Source: Myrica gale
Lineage: Eukaryota > Streptophyta > Magnoliopsida > Fagales > Myricaceae
DNA length: 64,000 nucleotides
Direction: 5' to 3'
Assembly: GCA_963930655.1 (NCBI GenBank)
Contig: OZ005615.1
Coordinates: 11,302,001-11,366,000 of the forward strand
In this document: positions 48,751 to 60,034 of the stretch, in pieces
How the letters are laid out: each line of letters opens with the position of its first letter
How positions within the stretch are numbered: position 1 is the stretch's first letter
Notes under the pieces: model-generated
What the model saw: only the letters and a program-made list of their open reading frames with translations
What the model was told of the DNA's origin: nothing
Databases searched by the model: none
Position numbers and translations under genes: made by a program

Positions 48751-51239
48751 ATGACCCAAATGGAAGGGATCAATCCAAATATCAGTAGACGAGGGTCCAA
48801 TAGTTCCGAAGTCCCAGAGGGTGAGTTAGTTATCCTTCATTTGAGCAACAATGATGGTATGAGGGCTTTTTTAATTCTTTTATTTTATTGGTATATGCAG
48901 GTGATATGGTACTGGTCGACAATGGGGAGAATGTAGATGTATGGAGCATAGAGTAGAGGGACGTCAAACATGCGTACGATTGGTATAACCGGTACGCAAC
49001 ATTGAATGACTTTAGCATTTGTAGACATAGCGGGAACAAAAATAAAGAACTCGAGTTTTGGACTTATAAGACCTTTGTTTTTAGTAAACAAGGGACAAAG
49101 AAAGAAAATGACCCGCTTGTGCCGGTGAAGCGGGAGCGACCAAATACAAAGGTGTGGGTATCTCGCAGGTATTATTGTTCAATGACAGCATAGTGGGAAG
49201 TATTGCGTCTTCGACTGGAATTCGCAACATAACCATGAGTTGGCGACACCAAGGAAGGTTCACCTACTCCGTTCCCACAGAAGCATGAGTGAATCGCAAC
49301 GTGCTGAGGCTATGGATTCAGATAGGGTCTGTATTAGCCCTAAATTGGTAGTGAACTTCATGTCTGAACAAGCTGGAGGTAGACAACTTTTAGGATTCAC
49401 TCATCAAGACTATAAAAATTTCTTGAATGGTAGAAGAACTAAGACAATGGAAGTTGGTGCAACCGGTGTTCTCCTTAACTGGTTTGGTAATTAGCTAAAG
49501 AACGATTCAGAGTTTTTCTTTCGGGTCATGATAGATGAAGATGAGCACATTACTAATGTCTTTTGGTCAGACCATGCCATGCAAATCGACTATGTCATCT
49601 TCGGGGACTTTGTCTCCTTTGACACCACATACAGGACAAATAACGAGCATAGGCCATTCGGAGCATTCGTTGGGGTGAATCATCACAAAAAGTCAGTTAT
49701 ATTCGGGGCATGTTTATTGTTTAATGAGACGACGCAAACATTTAGTTGAATTTTTGAAACATTTGTTGAGTGTATGAATGAGAAGGCCCCTATATCCCTG
49801 TTCACCGATCAAGATTCAGGAATGTTAGCAGCAATTCCTGATGCCCTACCAGTCACACACCATTTTTTATGAGCTGGTTCATATCTCAAAATGCAATGAA
49901 GAATTTGGGGTCATTACTTGCCAATAAGGACTTCAAACGAGATTGGAACGATCTTCTGTCTGACCCTGAGATAGATGACTTCGAACAGAGTTGGAGTAAA
50001 ATGATTGAAAAGTATGAACTCCAAGGCAATGTGTGGTTGCAAAGGATATATGAAAAGCGAGAGAAATGGACACCAAAGTATGTACACAATGTTTTCTGTT
50101 CTGGGAAGAAGACGACCCAGATTAGTGAGAATTTCAATTCGATATTGCGTGGGTTCTTACGTACGAATATGAATATGGATCGATTCCTACAAAATTTTCA
50201 TAGAGCAATAAATGAGTTGCGATACAACGAGTTAGTTGCAGATTTTCAGATGCTCCAAGCAGTGCCCATTAAAGAATCTGGGGATCCGCTTACTGATCAT
50301 GCGGCAGAGGTCCACCCCACCCTGTTGAAACCTTTTATGGAGCAAGTACGGGTAACTGGCTATGTTAAGTTGGACTATCGGAGGGAAAACATTGAGACCG
50401 AAGAGATTGATGTTCACGTATGCAGCCGGGACCGGACACATAATTGTTCAACAACAAAACACTATCATATGAAAATGGAGAATGAGGTTCACCAATGTAG
50501 CTCCAAACGGTTCAACTTTCTTGGTGTCGTATGAAATCACATTATATGGTTGCTGAAACAAAAAGGACTATTCATTATTCCTGATGTGTATATACTCCCC
50601 AGGTGGAGAAGAGATGCTAGGAAGTTAGCTGCGTCTGCTAGCAGGTCACATACTACGACCGAGCCGACCCTCCTAAGAGTGGTAAATCGCCGGAGATACG
50701 TAAACCAATTTGCATCAATGTGTCATCAATATGGGGCTAGAACTAAATCTTGGCCAATCTTTGATCGTTACTATCAAGGACTACAACATGAGCTTGCTCA
50801 GTTGTCAGATGATGAAGATCCTACTGCCCCTATTAGTATCCCTATTAGTGTCGGTTCAGGAGTGGGTGCTGATATAGATATTGTTGCAAAAGGTTTCAAG
50901 TCTCGGCCTCCGAAGCATCAAGGAAATAAGCGATTAAAGAGTGCACTTGAACTAAGGATTATCCGTGGTCGTAATCGTGGATGTGCCCGTGGCCGTGTAG
51001 GTGCTCGTGCTTATTCACAACCAATTGCTCGTTGTTTGCCACTACTTGACGAATTGGAGTTAAAGGTATGTCTACACTTACAATGCAATTTATTCAGTAC
51101 ATATCAATTATTTTTCAGTTAATAATTTGAAGAGTGAATTACCATAACAATTACGTTGGTGTATTCCTCTTTTGTAGGACGAGGATGAGGGTGAGACCAA
51201 ATCTGTAACGGGACGATTTAGGAGCCTGGATGAGTTGTA
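48751..51239 (+). pseudogene. FAR1/FHY3-related MULE transposase, degraded
   Basis: Exon 1 starts MTQMEGINPN at 48751 and splices at 48821 to a TATGCAG acceptor at 48900. Then follows a FAR1 DNA-binding region (HAYDWYNRYATLNDFSICRH to about 49270), the MULE catalytic domain (VIFGDFVSFDTTYRTNNEHR about 49580-49650; LFTDQDSGML about 49800) and a SWIM zinc-finger region (CSSKRFNFLGVV then HIIWLLKQKGLFIIP about 50500-50590). The tail is rich in Arg/Gly (GRNRGCARGRVG). Breaks include TAG near 48955, a stop near 49190, a stop at 49492-49494, a stop near 49749, a shift near 49865, and TGA at 50532-50534 within the SWIM motif. Not functional, but the DDE-type catalytic fold is still readable. Confidence 0.88.
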
Positions 51240-52153
51240 GAAGCAGTGGGATAATGTAACTTTTTTTTTATATTGTTGATTGACTTCATGTACATTTTTA
51301 ATTGTATTTATAATCATTAGACATAGAGAAGAGAACAGTCATTTTGATGGTTCTATTTGGTTGCATATCTCTGAAGAAATATTTCATACGATTTGTTTTA
51401 TTTAAATGAACTAGGAAAAATGATGTTTCCAATTCGTTTAAAAGGTTTTTAGGTGCAAATATAGTGAAGTTGAGGAAATGCATGTGTATTAACAAAGGTG
51501 GAATAATATCTCGAGTGTGATCTGTTGGCTGCCAAGACAAATATAATGCAGTGACAAAAACACTGCATGCTATAAATACTTATTCCACAACACCCAGGAC
51601 CTTATATTTTATGTACCCAAAACTTAAATTCAGCAATCTTAATTGTCCCTTGTGTTTCTGAAGCCAACTTGAAGATCTTGCCCAGCCATTCGCATTCCTA
51701 AATATAGGTATATTGATTTCAATTGTTGGGTTAAGGAAATAATCTTATTCATGACTGCCATATGGATTATTTTGACCCCCAGAAACATTTTCTTCGAAAA
51801 ATTGGGCAGCAGAATTGCCGAATACCCATATTGAGTTCTTTGTCTTCATTGTTTGCTTTTCTTAAGATAAAAGAGAATGGAAACCTTATATTTCGAATAA
51901 TGCTATCATTCACGCCTTTGATCATTCCGAAATGGACCAATTTGACAAAATAGGCATCAAGATTCAAGCCTCATTCATGCAAATCATTGTTTGCTTTTCT
52001 TGCGGATGAGGAGGAGAAAAACTGCTAATTACACATATTAAGAAATAGAGTAACTAAATTGATCATGCCAAGAGAAATCTCAACATCCTAAAAGTACAAC
52101 CACATAGAAAGTTCACTAGAGTAACATTGGGACCACCACCTATTATCTATCAT

Positions 52154-52672
52154 TTACTTCATCCCAAGAGAAATCCCTACAACCAAAACAAATATAAACA
52201 ACACCCATGACTTTATCAACTGCTCCTTAAGTCGGTGACCATTTTCCTTCAATCTCTTTACTCCATCCTTGACTTTCAAGTTGTTATTGGACCATTGAAG
52301 CTTTTCCTCAAGCAATTTCACCCGTTCCTTGAAGCTGTCAATCTCAACATCCTTTGCTTGTGATTTGGCAATCTCAGCCTCTAACTTCTCTTCCAGACAC
52401 TGCATTTTCACAATCAATAAAACTAAAGTATCACCATTTGCTTCAAATGCAGCCGGATAATCAAGCCAATAAAAAAAACCGCATCCATGATTTTCACGTC
52501 CAGTGTAGTTGGGGCAACCAAAAAATTGTCTACCAAAATTCTCTGGAGTGAAGGACCTCCTCACACTGGTGGAGATGCCACACTTGCATCTCGGGGGTTC
52601 CAACACCTCCCTAGGAGCCCATTGTTGACTGACACTACTCCGTGCAGTTGATATGGATGATGACGATGTCAT
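52154..52672 (-). CDS. GRF-type zinc-finger protein with coiled coil and C-terminal membrane anchor, carried by MULE-1
   Basis: An intact 172-residue frame with ATG at 52672. Residues 1-25 are Ser/Thr-rich. A GRF zinc finger spans about 27-72: CKCGISTSVRRSFTPENFGR, QFFGCPNY, then CGFFYWLDYP (CxC...C...C with the GR-F core), a fold that binds single-stranded nucleic acid in other proteins. A coiled coil follows (about 90-150, KMQCLEEKLEAEIAKS...RVKLLEEKLQ). The end is a hydrophobic segment, SWVLFIFVLVVGISLGMK, a likely tail anchor. It faces the transposase and lies fully inside the element ends. Unlike the transposase it is unbroken. Plant genomes hold many such short GRF proteins, often near transposons; no cellular role is known to me. 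Confidence 0.75.
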   Translation of the reverse strand: MTSSSSISTARSSVSQQWAPREVLEPPRCKCGISTSVRRSFTPENFGRQFFGCPNYTGRENHGCGFFYWLDYPAAFEANGDTLVLLIVKMQCLEEKLEAEIAKSQAKDVEIDSFKERVKLLEEKLQWSNNNLKVKDGVKRLKENGHRLKEQLIKSWVLFIFVLVVGISLGMK

Positions 52673-54366
52673 TCACCTTAAAGTGTCAGTGACATTCCAA
52701 TATTAGTGAATGAAATAAAAAATTTCAATATGCACATTCTGCCTATGTACAAAGTTCAAATGTAATACCATGCATAGAAACACCTAAATATTTTATCAGC
52801 AAGTTTACACAAAATAAAATGGTTTAACTTCATACACAGAACAGTACATAAAGCTCAGTGAAGATAGCCTTTAAAATTCCAGGGCTATAAATGAATTACT
52901 TGATCTTTTTCCTGGTCGCGGGAAAACTGGAAAATATATGTGGAATCCTCCATAGCTTCAATTTTCAAATCCACAGCAAATTTCCAGACTGACAGTATAG
53001 TTCCCATAATAACCGACTTAGCAGGCAGTTAAATACCAAACAACATACCAATAAGAACTTCACTGGAAGCTTATTGGTAAGTACTGGCAAACAATACGTA
53101 CAGAAGAGGCATTCGCAAGGCTATGACTTTTTACTATATTAGAAAGTGGATTTTCTGTTCTATTTACACAAATGTTTATCTGTCTTGCCTTTTATGGGGA
53201 AGGAAATAATCCTAATCAGGGTTCAAGTGCAGAGAACCCGTCAAGCATGTCTTCTTTTTCTAGTTGGAAAAATGTACAAGCATTCCTTTAATTTCTCAAA
53301 AATAATTCAATGATACACATCCAAGAAAAATGGGAGACACGCCCTCAACTATTCAGCTTTGGACACAACCTGCATTCAAAAATCTGATGTGCTTACAGAA
53401 TACCGCAACTCACGCAATGGAAACCATTTGCTACATAACATTCTCCACTAACGCAAAAAATGTAGAATCCAGTAGAAATCAATAATAATATAATCATGAA
53501 AGAAACCACACATAGCATTCTCTGATCTCCTAGAACAGTGAAGAAGAAATATAACTACAAAGTAATGATCATATGAACACCCACGACAACAAAATAAAGA
53601 AGAAATGATTGGTACTAACAGTATCACTCTTGAAGAAAACTAAAGAAGTGTGTGTGACGATAAACCACCGCTTCTTCCAATACTTCCAGCCTATTCCTGT
53701 AGAAGCACAACAGAGGGGGTACCATAAGAAATGCTAAAATAATGTTCACACCCAGGGAATCTAATGAGCACCTTATAATACCGTAGAAAGAAATTTACTT
53801 ATAAAAAAATACTGTAGCAAGAAAAAAAAGGGAAGAACATTATTAACGATTGCAAACAACAAGAAAACCCTAAAATTTATACCAAGATAAACGCCACCAA
53901 TATCCAATAACCACTTCCAGACGAACTTCTACAGAAAAGCCATAAGTCATTGCAACACTAATCTGTAGCTTCTCAATCTCCCCGAACAGCCAAAGGAGTG
54001 ACCTCAGCGGTTTCAATCTCCGGAGGAGTCGAAGGTTGAAGCGAAGTGGAGACTCACGCAGCCGATTTGGAGGAGGAGTCGAAGGCTGAAATTTGGGGGT
54101 GCGGGGAGGAACTCTGCTAGGGCGAGAAAAATTGAAATTTGGGGGAGGAGTCGAAGGCTGAAGTTTGCGGGAGCGGGTGCGAGGCAAATTTGCGGGAGCC
54201 GGGTGTGAGAGTTCGGGTCATAGTCGGGGCACCTCATTAATGCGCTGACCTTCCCTTCACCGTCCAATGAAGCCCACACGATCTGAGCCGTGTAATCACA
54301 CCACTCACAGGAAACTAAACTCACATAATAACCGGAGCCCTGAGCAGACTGTGGGCATGAGCTTGG

Positions 54367-54373
54367 TTTTATA
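54367..54373 (-). promoter_or_regulatory. Orphaned TATA box of the TMM-like gene
   Basis: TATAAAA on the minus strand, 18 bp outside the right target duplication of MULE-1. Removing the element in thought, this TATA would lie about 50 bp upstream of the TMM-like ATG, so the insertion is in or at the start of the 5' leader. Confidence 0.55.
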
Positions 54374-54776
54374 AGGGGCTGAGAGGTAAGTTAATGTGGT
54401 AGGTCAGGGTGGTGGATCAATGGGACCGAACAGAGGAAATTCTAGTTGGTGCGTGGATGAAAGTAGGAATAATTTTGAGTTGCACGTGGATGGGGGGAGT
54501 TGAAATTAATTCACAGAATTTGGGCATTTATGAGTTTCACGGGAATTTCACCCTCTGTTGGGCTGGGGACCCAACCCATTTCGGGCGGAAGGTAGAAATT
54601 GGCAACTTGGTATCCTTCACTTTAGCAAGGTAGAATTTTTCCTTAGTAAAAATCCTCTTTGTAATCTGTTAAATAAGGATGTTGTGTTTGATTTTGATAA
54701 TGATGTTTGAATACTTTTAACAAGTTAAAAGCAGTAGTTAGAAATTTTCCATATATTGTTCCTGTAATTTATTATT

Positions 54777-54930
54777 CGAATTACATTGTGTAATTTAGAA
54801 GGAGATAGATACAATAGATGAGCTCTACACAATTTAATGTTGTCCATATAAAATTTTCGAGCGTATGAGCCATAACTATAGAGCCTACATGTTGTTGTCT
54901 ATCTCTTTCTAAATTGCGTAGTACAATTCG
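54777..54930. repeat. Foldback repeat, 154 bp
   Basis: Outer words CGAATT and AATTCG, and inner AATTTAGAAGGAGATAGA opposite TCTATCTCTTTCTAAATT (one mismatch). The arms are about 38 bp around an 80-bp loop. It lies in the former TMM-PV42b shared promoter region (54350-56026), which otherwise shows no gene. Confidence 0.65.
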
Positions 54931-57059
54931 CACAACAAATTGTAGGAAATACTTATCCCACACAAGTGGTTGGTGTCTATTGGTCATCAGTAACGAAATT
55001 AGTGAGATTCCATCGGGTCTGTAATACCATTACTATATAATTGTCTTTTGTAGTATTTTTCGAAAGAAATTTTTGGGATTTTGTGCGTTGAGTATGTTAT
55101 CGACTCCAATTTTGATTATCTAAGTTTATATGTTCTAATCACTTGGATTAATTTTATATATACATATATTCTATTATTTTAGAGATTTCTGGTAAAAGAT
55201 AATTTTCTACTAATGTTGCTTATGTTAAATTTTTGTATGTGGACTTTTATTTTATACTTATGAGAATTTATTTTCACTTTCGTTATTTTATTGCCTATTT
55301 ATCCTACTAGCTTTTATGTGTTAGCTTAAAATAATCTTCTTTGATTGCAATGCTTTCTTATGTTGGACCGTGGGCCTTATTTTAGAGAGGGAATTAAACC
55401 CTTGTTGGCCGGTGAAGGAGGCAATTCTTTAGGGTCTTGAGTTGGTTTAAATTGGCCCTTGAACCTTGGGGAAGAGAGCTTTACCTTAGAGTTGGGCCTT
55501 GACCTTCGAGTTGTTTTAAGTGTCCGAATTTCGATGCAACAATTTGTTTTTTCCCCAAAATAAAGTCTTTCAAAACAAATATATAGTTAAGTCGATATTT
55601 AGTATCATTTGCATTTTCCATCGAATAAACATTTTTATTTGAGTCAATGGTTCTTTTTACTTTTGCTAATTTCTTTGCATTGGCTAAGGATAAATCAACA
55701 ACAAATGTCAAGTAATAGCAATTCGAAGAAATAGGTCGTCGAAAATTGAAATATAAATATCTCTTTAATGTTTAAAAAAAACATATTCGATGGGGGCGAC
55801 TGAAACAAATTGAAAGGATCAGACTGCGTTTGAATTCTATTACTACCAAGAAAAAAAAGAATTTTATTACTACGTGGCAAAAAGAAAACGTAGCCACGCG
55901 ATTGTGCAAATCTTTGGTCTTGACATGTGCATTTAGACATCTGATTCCTGAATCGACAAAATCGTGTTCTATATTTCACACCACCTCTCTTCTAGGAAGC
56001 CACTCACTTTCTGAAAGCAGCAAACCATGAAGCAAACGGAGCAGGCTGAGGAGCTCGAGTTTGGATTCAGTTCAGACCGTACAGGTCTAGACGCATTCAG
56101 ACCCGCGGTTTGGATTGATTCTCCTAAAATAGACGACGGGGAGGCCTCCACGTCATTTAATGAGGCCTCCCCGTCGTTGGCTCGGCTTGGCTCCAGCCAG
56201 GCGCACGCCTTTTTCTCCCCAGACCCACATCTGCACTTGGCTCCAGTCAGCGCACGTCTTTTTGTCCCCACATCTGTACCGGTCGGACCACTACAATTTA
56301 AGAAAGACCACACCTCCGACCACTGCGGCGCGAACACGCGTTTTCAGCCATTTTATTCCCAAATTACCCATTTGAAATCTCATTTCGAAATCCCAAACAA
56401 CCGAATCCCTAGACTTAAATAAAACCAAAAAGGGTTAGAAGGCTGGACTGTCTTTGCTGCAAAGATATTCTCTCATTTTCTTTGGGTGAGTTTCAAAAGT
56501 GTATGTTTGGCTTATTGGTATAAAGTTTTTGTCTCTTTTGAGTTGTTTAGTTTGTATATATTCACTTAAAGAGAGAGAATCCGAGTGAATATTTCTGTGT
56601 TTCTTGTCTGTAGCTTATTGTCTTTTCTGTAGCTTATTGTTTGTATTACTGCGATAGTGAGAGTAGAGAGAGAGAGAAATTGTTTGTACTGTCATAACTT
56701 CATGCGTTTGGCAATGAAAAAATAAATGAATAAATATGCATGCTAATTAGACCTACAGATCATAACATTTTTTTATGGATTTGCTGATGATTCATGCTTT
56801 GTCTTTCAGTACATATACAATCATAGTTTTTGGCTTGCTGCCTTCCTTTAATTAATAATTATTAATTTATAAACCCTTAATTAATTTTAAATTTATGTGA
56901 TAGCAGACCTTGTACCCTTATCAACAAACCAATTTAAGTCATGAAAGTGGTGTTGAGATTAGTTTACACAAATGTAGGTCTAGCTTATTTGTCTAATTAT
57001 TTAGGAAATAATGTATAATTTTTACTGATATGTAGCTATTAAATTAAACAGGTTTATAG

Positions 57060-57780
57060 ATGGCGGAGATGCATTGCGACATTCTCCCAAATATTAATAG
57101 TCGAGGGTCTAGTAACACAGCCAACCCAGATGATGAGTCATGTTTTTTCTTTGGTCTCTCTTCAACAATGTTGTTATAATTCTGTAATTGTCTCATTTGT
57201 TTGGTTTGTATGGTTGGATTGAACAGCTGATATGGTTCGAGCAGACAACGGGGACGTCGTAAATGTTTGGACCTTAGAGTTTAGAGATGACGAACATGCA
57301 TACGACTGATATAAGAGTTATGCAATTAGTGTCGGGTTTAGCATCCGCAAGAATGATGTACGTAAGAACAAAGAAACATGATACATTACAAGTAGAATGT
57401 TTGTCTGCAACAAACAAGGATTCAGAAGAACAAAAGATGCCCAGGTGCCAGTACAGAAAGAACAACAAAATACAAGGACCAGGTGTCTTGCTTGTTTCAC
57501 CGTCCAACGGCAGCCGAGTGGGAAATATTGCACGTTTGATTGGTGTGCGCAACATAACCATGAACTAGCTACACCATCGAAAGCCCACCTGCTCCGCTCA
57601 CATAGAAGTATTAATGAAGTACAGCGCCTCGAGGTAGATGATGCAGAGAGAGCCGTGATTCGGCCGAAGCTAGCACATGATTTGATGGCGGCTCAGGCAG
57701 GGGTAAAGAAAAGTTGGGGTTCACTCGAATGGAATAAAAACAGAGTCCTACACCGTCTGCAAAAACCATTAAAAAAGGTT
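57060..57780 (+). pseudogene. FAR1-type transposase 5' fragment in MULE-2
   Basis: Starts MAEMHCDILPNINSRGSSNT at 57060; a GAACAG acceptor precedes MVRADNGDVVNVWTLEF near 57240. Then come the FAR1 domain pieces (FVCNKQGFRRTKDAQVPVQK, CLACFTVQRQPSGKYCTFDW, QHNHELATPSKAHLLRSHRS). Reading is broken by stops and a shift between about 57300 and 57400 and ends near LAHDLMAAQAG. The catalytic and SWIM parts are deleted. Similar in sequence to the MULE-1 transposase. Confidence 0.8.
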
Positions 57781-57959
57781 AACTTCTTCTTTTGCTCCAA
57801 ATACACAAGCGCTACGATGTGTTTTGCCTTCCGTGTTAAAAAGGGAAGCCAAAAAAATATTTTACTTTTGTGAAATTAAATTTTGCTTTCCTAATTTTCT
57901 CCACATCTAGCATGTTATAGAGAAGTGCTGATGTTTTATTTGTTAACATAGATGAACTT

Positions 57960-58370
57960 AAATCATATTTGGGGTGCACTTAGTAAGATTGTAGAATCAG
58001 AATTTGCTCATGAAGCTAAAAACAGCTACCAGCAAGAGAAAGAGGCACCCTGGAATTTGCCCAGACCCAGGGTGCCCAGCGACCCAGGCCTAGCCAGACA
58101 TTAATTCCCGGTTCCCCCCTGACGTAATTCCTGTTTCACGCTGCTCACTGCTCAGTGCTCCCCCTTTCAATTTTTGCCCTTTCTCACGCTGCTCAGTACT
58201 CCCCCTTCCGACGCAAACCTACGCTGCTATGCAAGCCATTCTGCTACGCTCAGTGCTCCTCATTCTGCCTTTAGCCCTCTCTCACTTAGTCACTTTGCCT
58301 CTCTAGGCTCTCTCCCTCCGGCCTTCTCTCTCTCCAGTCTCCATCCTCCAGGTACTCTCTCTCTCTCTTT
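57960..58370 (+). other. C/T-rich leader-like segment inside MULE-2
   Basis: Pyrimidine-rich DNA with repeated CTGCTCAGTGCTCC words, ending CCTCCAGGTACTCTCTC, which looks like a 5' leader followed by a splice donor at 58352. It has no link to the transposase fragment. It could be a captured promoter/leader of another gene. Confidence 0.35.
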
Positions 58371-59409
58371 CGATTAATGATGAAAGTTATTTTAATTTTT
58401 GATGAATAATGTTATGACAGAGTGACAAAATATCAAGGCTCCATTATCAGTAATAATAGCAAGTGTATGAGTTGCGAACCTAAATGGCAGAGACAGAGGG
58501 ACTGATCCAGCGAGGTGAGTGATGCATCGTTGAGATGAGGAAGAGAGCACGCCTGAAGAGTGGAGATTCAAGAGTGACCGAGAGATTTCGAGGGATTTCG
58601 AAATTGTAGGCGAAGAAGTTAAGGACTTGAGGGATTTGGGGAGAAACTGTAGGGATAGATTTTGAAATGGGTTTTGAATTGTGAGGAATTTTGAAGCGGC
58701 ACCACATGTGGGATTTCGAAATGAGATTTCAAATGGGTGATTTGGGAATAAAATGGCTGAAAACACGTGTTAGAGCCGTAGTGGTCGGAGGTGTGGTTCT
58801 TCTTAAATTGTAATGGTCCGACAGGTATAGATGTGTGGACAAAAAGACGTGCAAGACGTGCGCTGACTGGAGCCAGGTGCAGATGTGGGGTTGGGGAGAA
58901 AAAGGTGCGCGCTTGGCTGGAGCCAAGCCGAGCCAACGACGGGGAGGCCTCATTAAATGACGTGGAGGCCTCCCCATCTTCTATTTCAGGAGAATCAATC
59001 CAGACCGCGGGTCTGGATGCGTCTAGACCCGAAGAGCTCAACACTGAAAGCAACGGCTAAGTGACAAGCATGTGAGTGATCTGATGCTAGGCAATAGGAG
59101 ACTAGTGGAGGTATCGTACGCGGCTTCGCTGGCCCACACGATGAACGCGCTGGTGGCTAACAATGTCGTGGCGGTACCGGTTGCTGCGCCGCCGGGCCAC
59201 TAGATTGGAGCCTGTGGGTCCATGATCATGGAATCAGATAAGCAGACGACGACTGTAAGGAAACATTATATAGGGATGGTCACAATGCTTGATATCCTGG
59301 CCCATATTGCTGGAGATGATCAGATGGATGGTCATGGTGATGTGTATGATCTTGATCAGAAGATGACAGTCAGTGGCGGAGCCATGAATTTTGTATAGGG
59401 GGCAGAAAC

Positions 59410-59852
59410 CTGAGATGATTTTTGAACTGCTACTTTCAGATCTTCAACGACTCTTTCCCAATCTTCTGTTAAAAGCTTAGCTTCACCCCTCTGGAAAATG
59501 GAACACCAATTTAAAGCACTTGAGTCATCATCACAATATATAATATGAGACATATTGGAATAGTCCTACTGGAAAAATAGGTGAAATTGTTTTGTTATTG
59601 CACAAACAATCACTTGACCAAGCATGTAAACATCCGCAAACCTGAACTAAAGCATCAATAAGCTCCCCATCGATGTTGAGTGTTTCTGCAGCTGGTTATA
59701 GCATCCTTTCCCCTACCAAGCTTGACCAAGACCTCACACAAGCCCAGATGAAGATGTACATTATGTGCAAGATGATTAGGATCCAATGCAAGGGCTCCTT
59801 TGAAATCCTCCACTGCAAGCCTAAACTTACCCTTGTTTACGTTGTCTTTAGC
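59410..59852 (-). pseudogene. Captured P58IPK/DNAJC3-like TPR gene fragment (two exons and their intron)
   Basis: Exon A 59852-59642 reads AKDNVNKGKFRLAVEDFKGA, LALDPNHLAHNVHLHLGLCE, VLVKLGRGKDAITSC, then after a 1-base shift TLNIDGELIDALVQ. Exon B 59490-59410 reads RGEAKLLTEDWERVVEDLKV. Both TPR segments match the ER-lumenal co-chaperone P58IPK. Splice signals (CAG acceptors, GT donors at 59641 and 59409) and the 151-bp intron are still in place, so capture was at the DNA level rather than from mRNA. It is antisense to the PV42b-like host. No J domain is included. Confidence 0.82.
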
Positions 59853-60018
59853 CTGTGAGATGCAAGTAAACACGCAAAATTAGCACCACAGATGATAAAC
59901 ATTGCAATGACCCTAAAGAAGGTTGACTGAGGAATCAAAGCCCAAGCTTCCCCTTGCAAATTAGGGGGCACAAATTAATATTATGGGTAGGATACCTATA
60001 ATTTTTTTTAAGAACTGA

Positions 60019-60034
60019 CCCCCCCCCCCCCCCC
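60019..60034. repeat. Poly-C tract (16 C)
   Basis: Uninterrupted C run just inside the right end of the small hAT element. Confidence 0.95.

Larger units (their letters stand above)
47367..54339 (+). mobile_element. Large Mutator-like transposon (MULE-1, FAR1/Jittery-like) inserted in the TMM 5' leader
   Basis: A 6973-bp element with inverted ends G(A/G)CTCCGGTTATTATGTGAG and arms of about 350 bp (47367-47720 and 53970-54339), nearly identical for the outer 150 bp and then rearranged by internal sub-repeats. It is flanked by a perfect 10-bp target duplication CTGAGCAGAC (47357-47366 and 54340-54349). It carries a decayed FAR1-type transposase (plus strand) and an intact GRF zinc-finger gene (minus strand). 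The interiors 47760-48750 and 52680-53900 show no other gene. Confidence 0.92.
56057..59030 (+). mobile_element. Second Mutator-like transposon (MULE-2), internally deleted, inserted after codon 10 of the PV42b-like gene
   Basis: A 2974-bp element. Inverted arms of about 310 bp (from 56084, GGTCTAGACGCATTCAGACC; right arm about 58725-59030). A 9-bp target duplication, GAGGAGCTC (56048-56056) / GAAGAGCTC (59031-59039), matches at 8 of 9. Host coding sequence reads across the duplication, which fixes the left boundary even though the left end has 27 extra bases outside the matching arm. It holds only the first part of a FAR1-type transposase. The arms differ from those of MULE-1, so it is a different family. 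Confidence 0.85.

Noticed and set aside
56057-56422. Long plus-strand frame running from the PV42b ATG into MULE-2, and its mirror at 58619-59053
   Set aside because: Only the first 10 codons are host gene; the rest is the MULE-2 arm, which recurs inverted at the right end.
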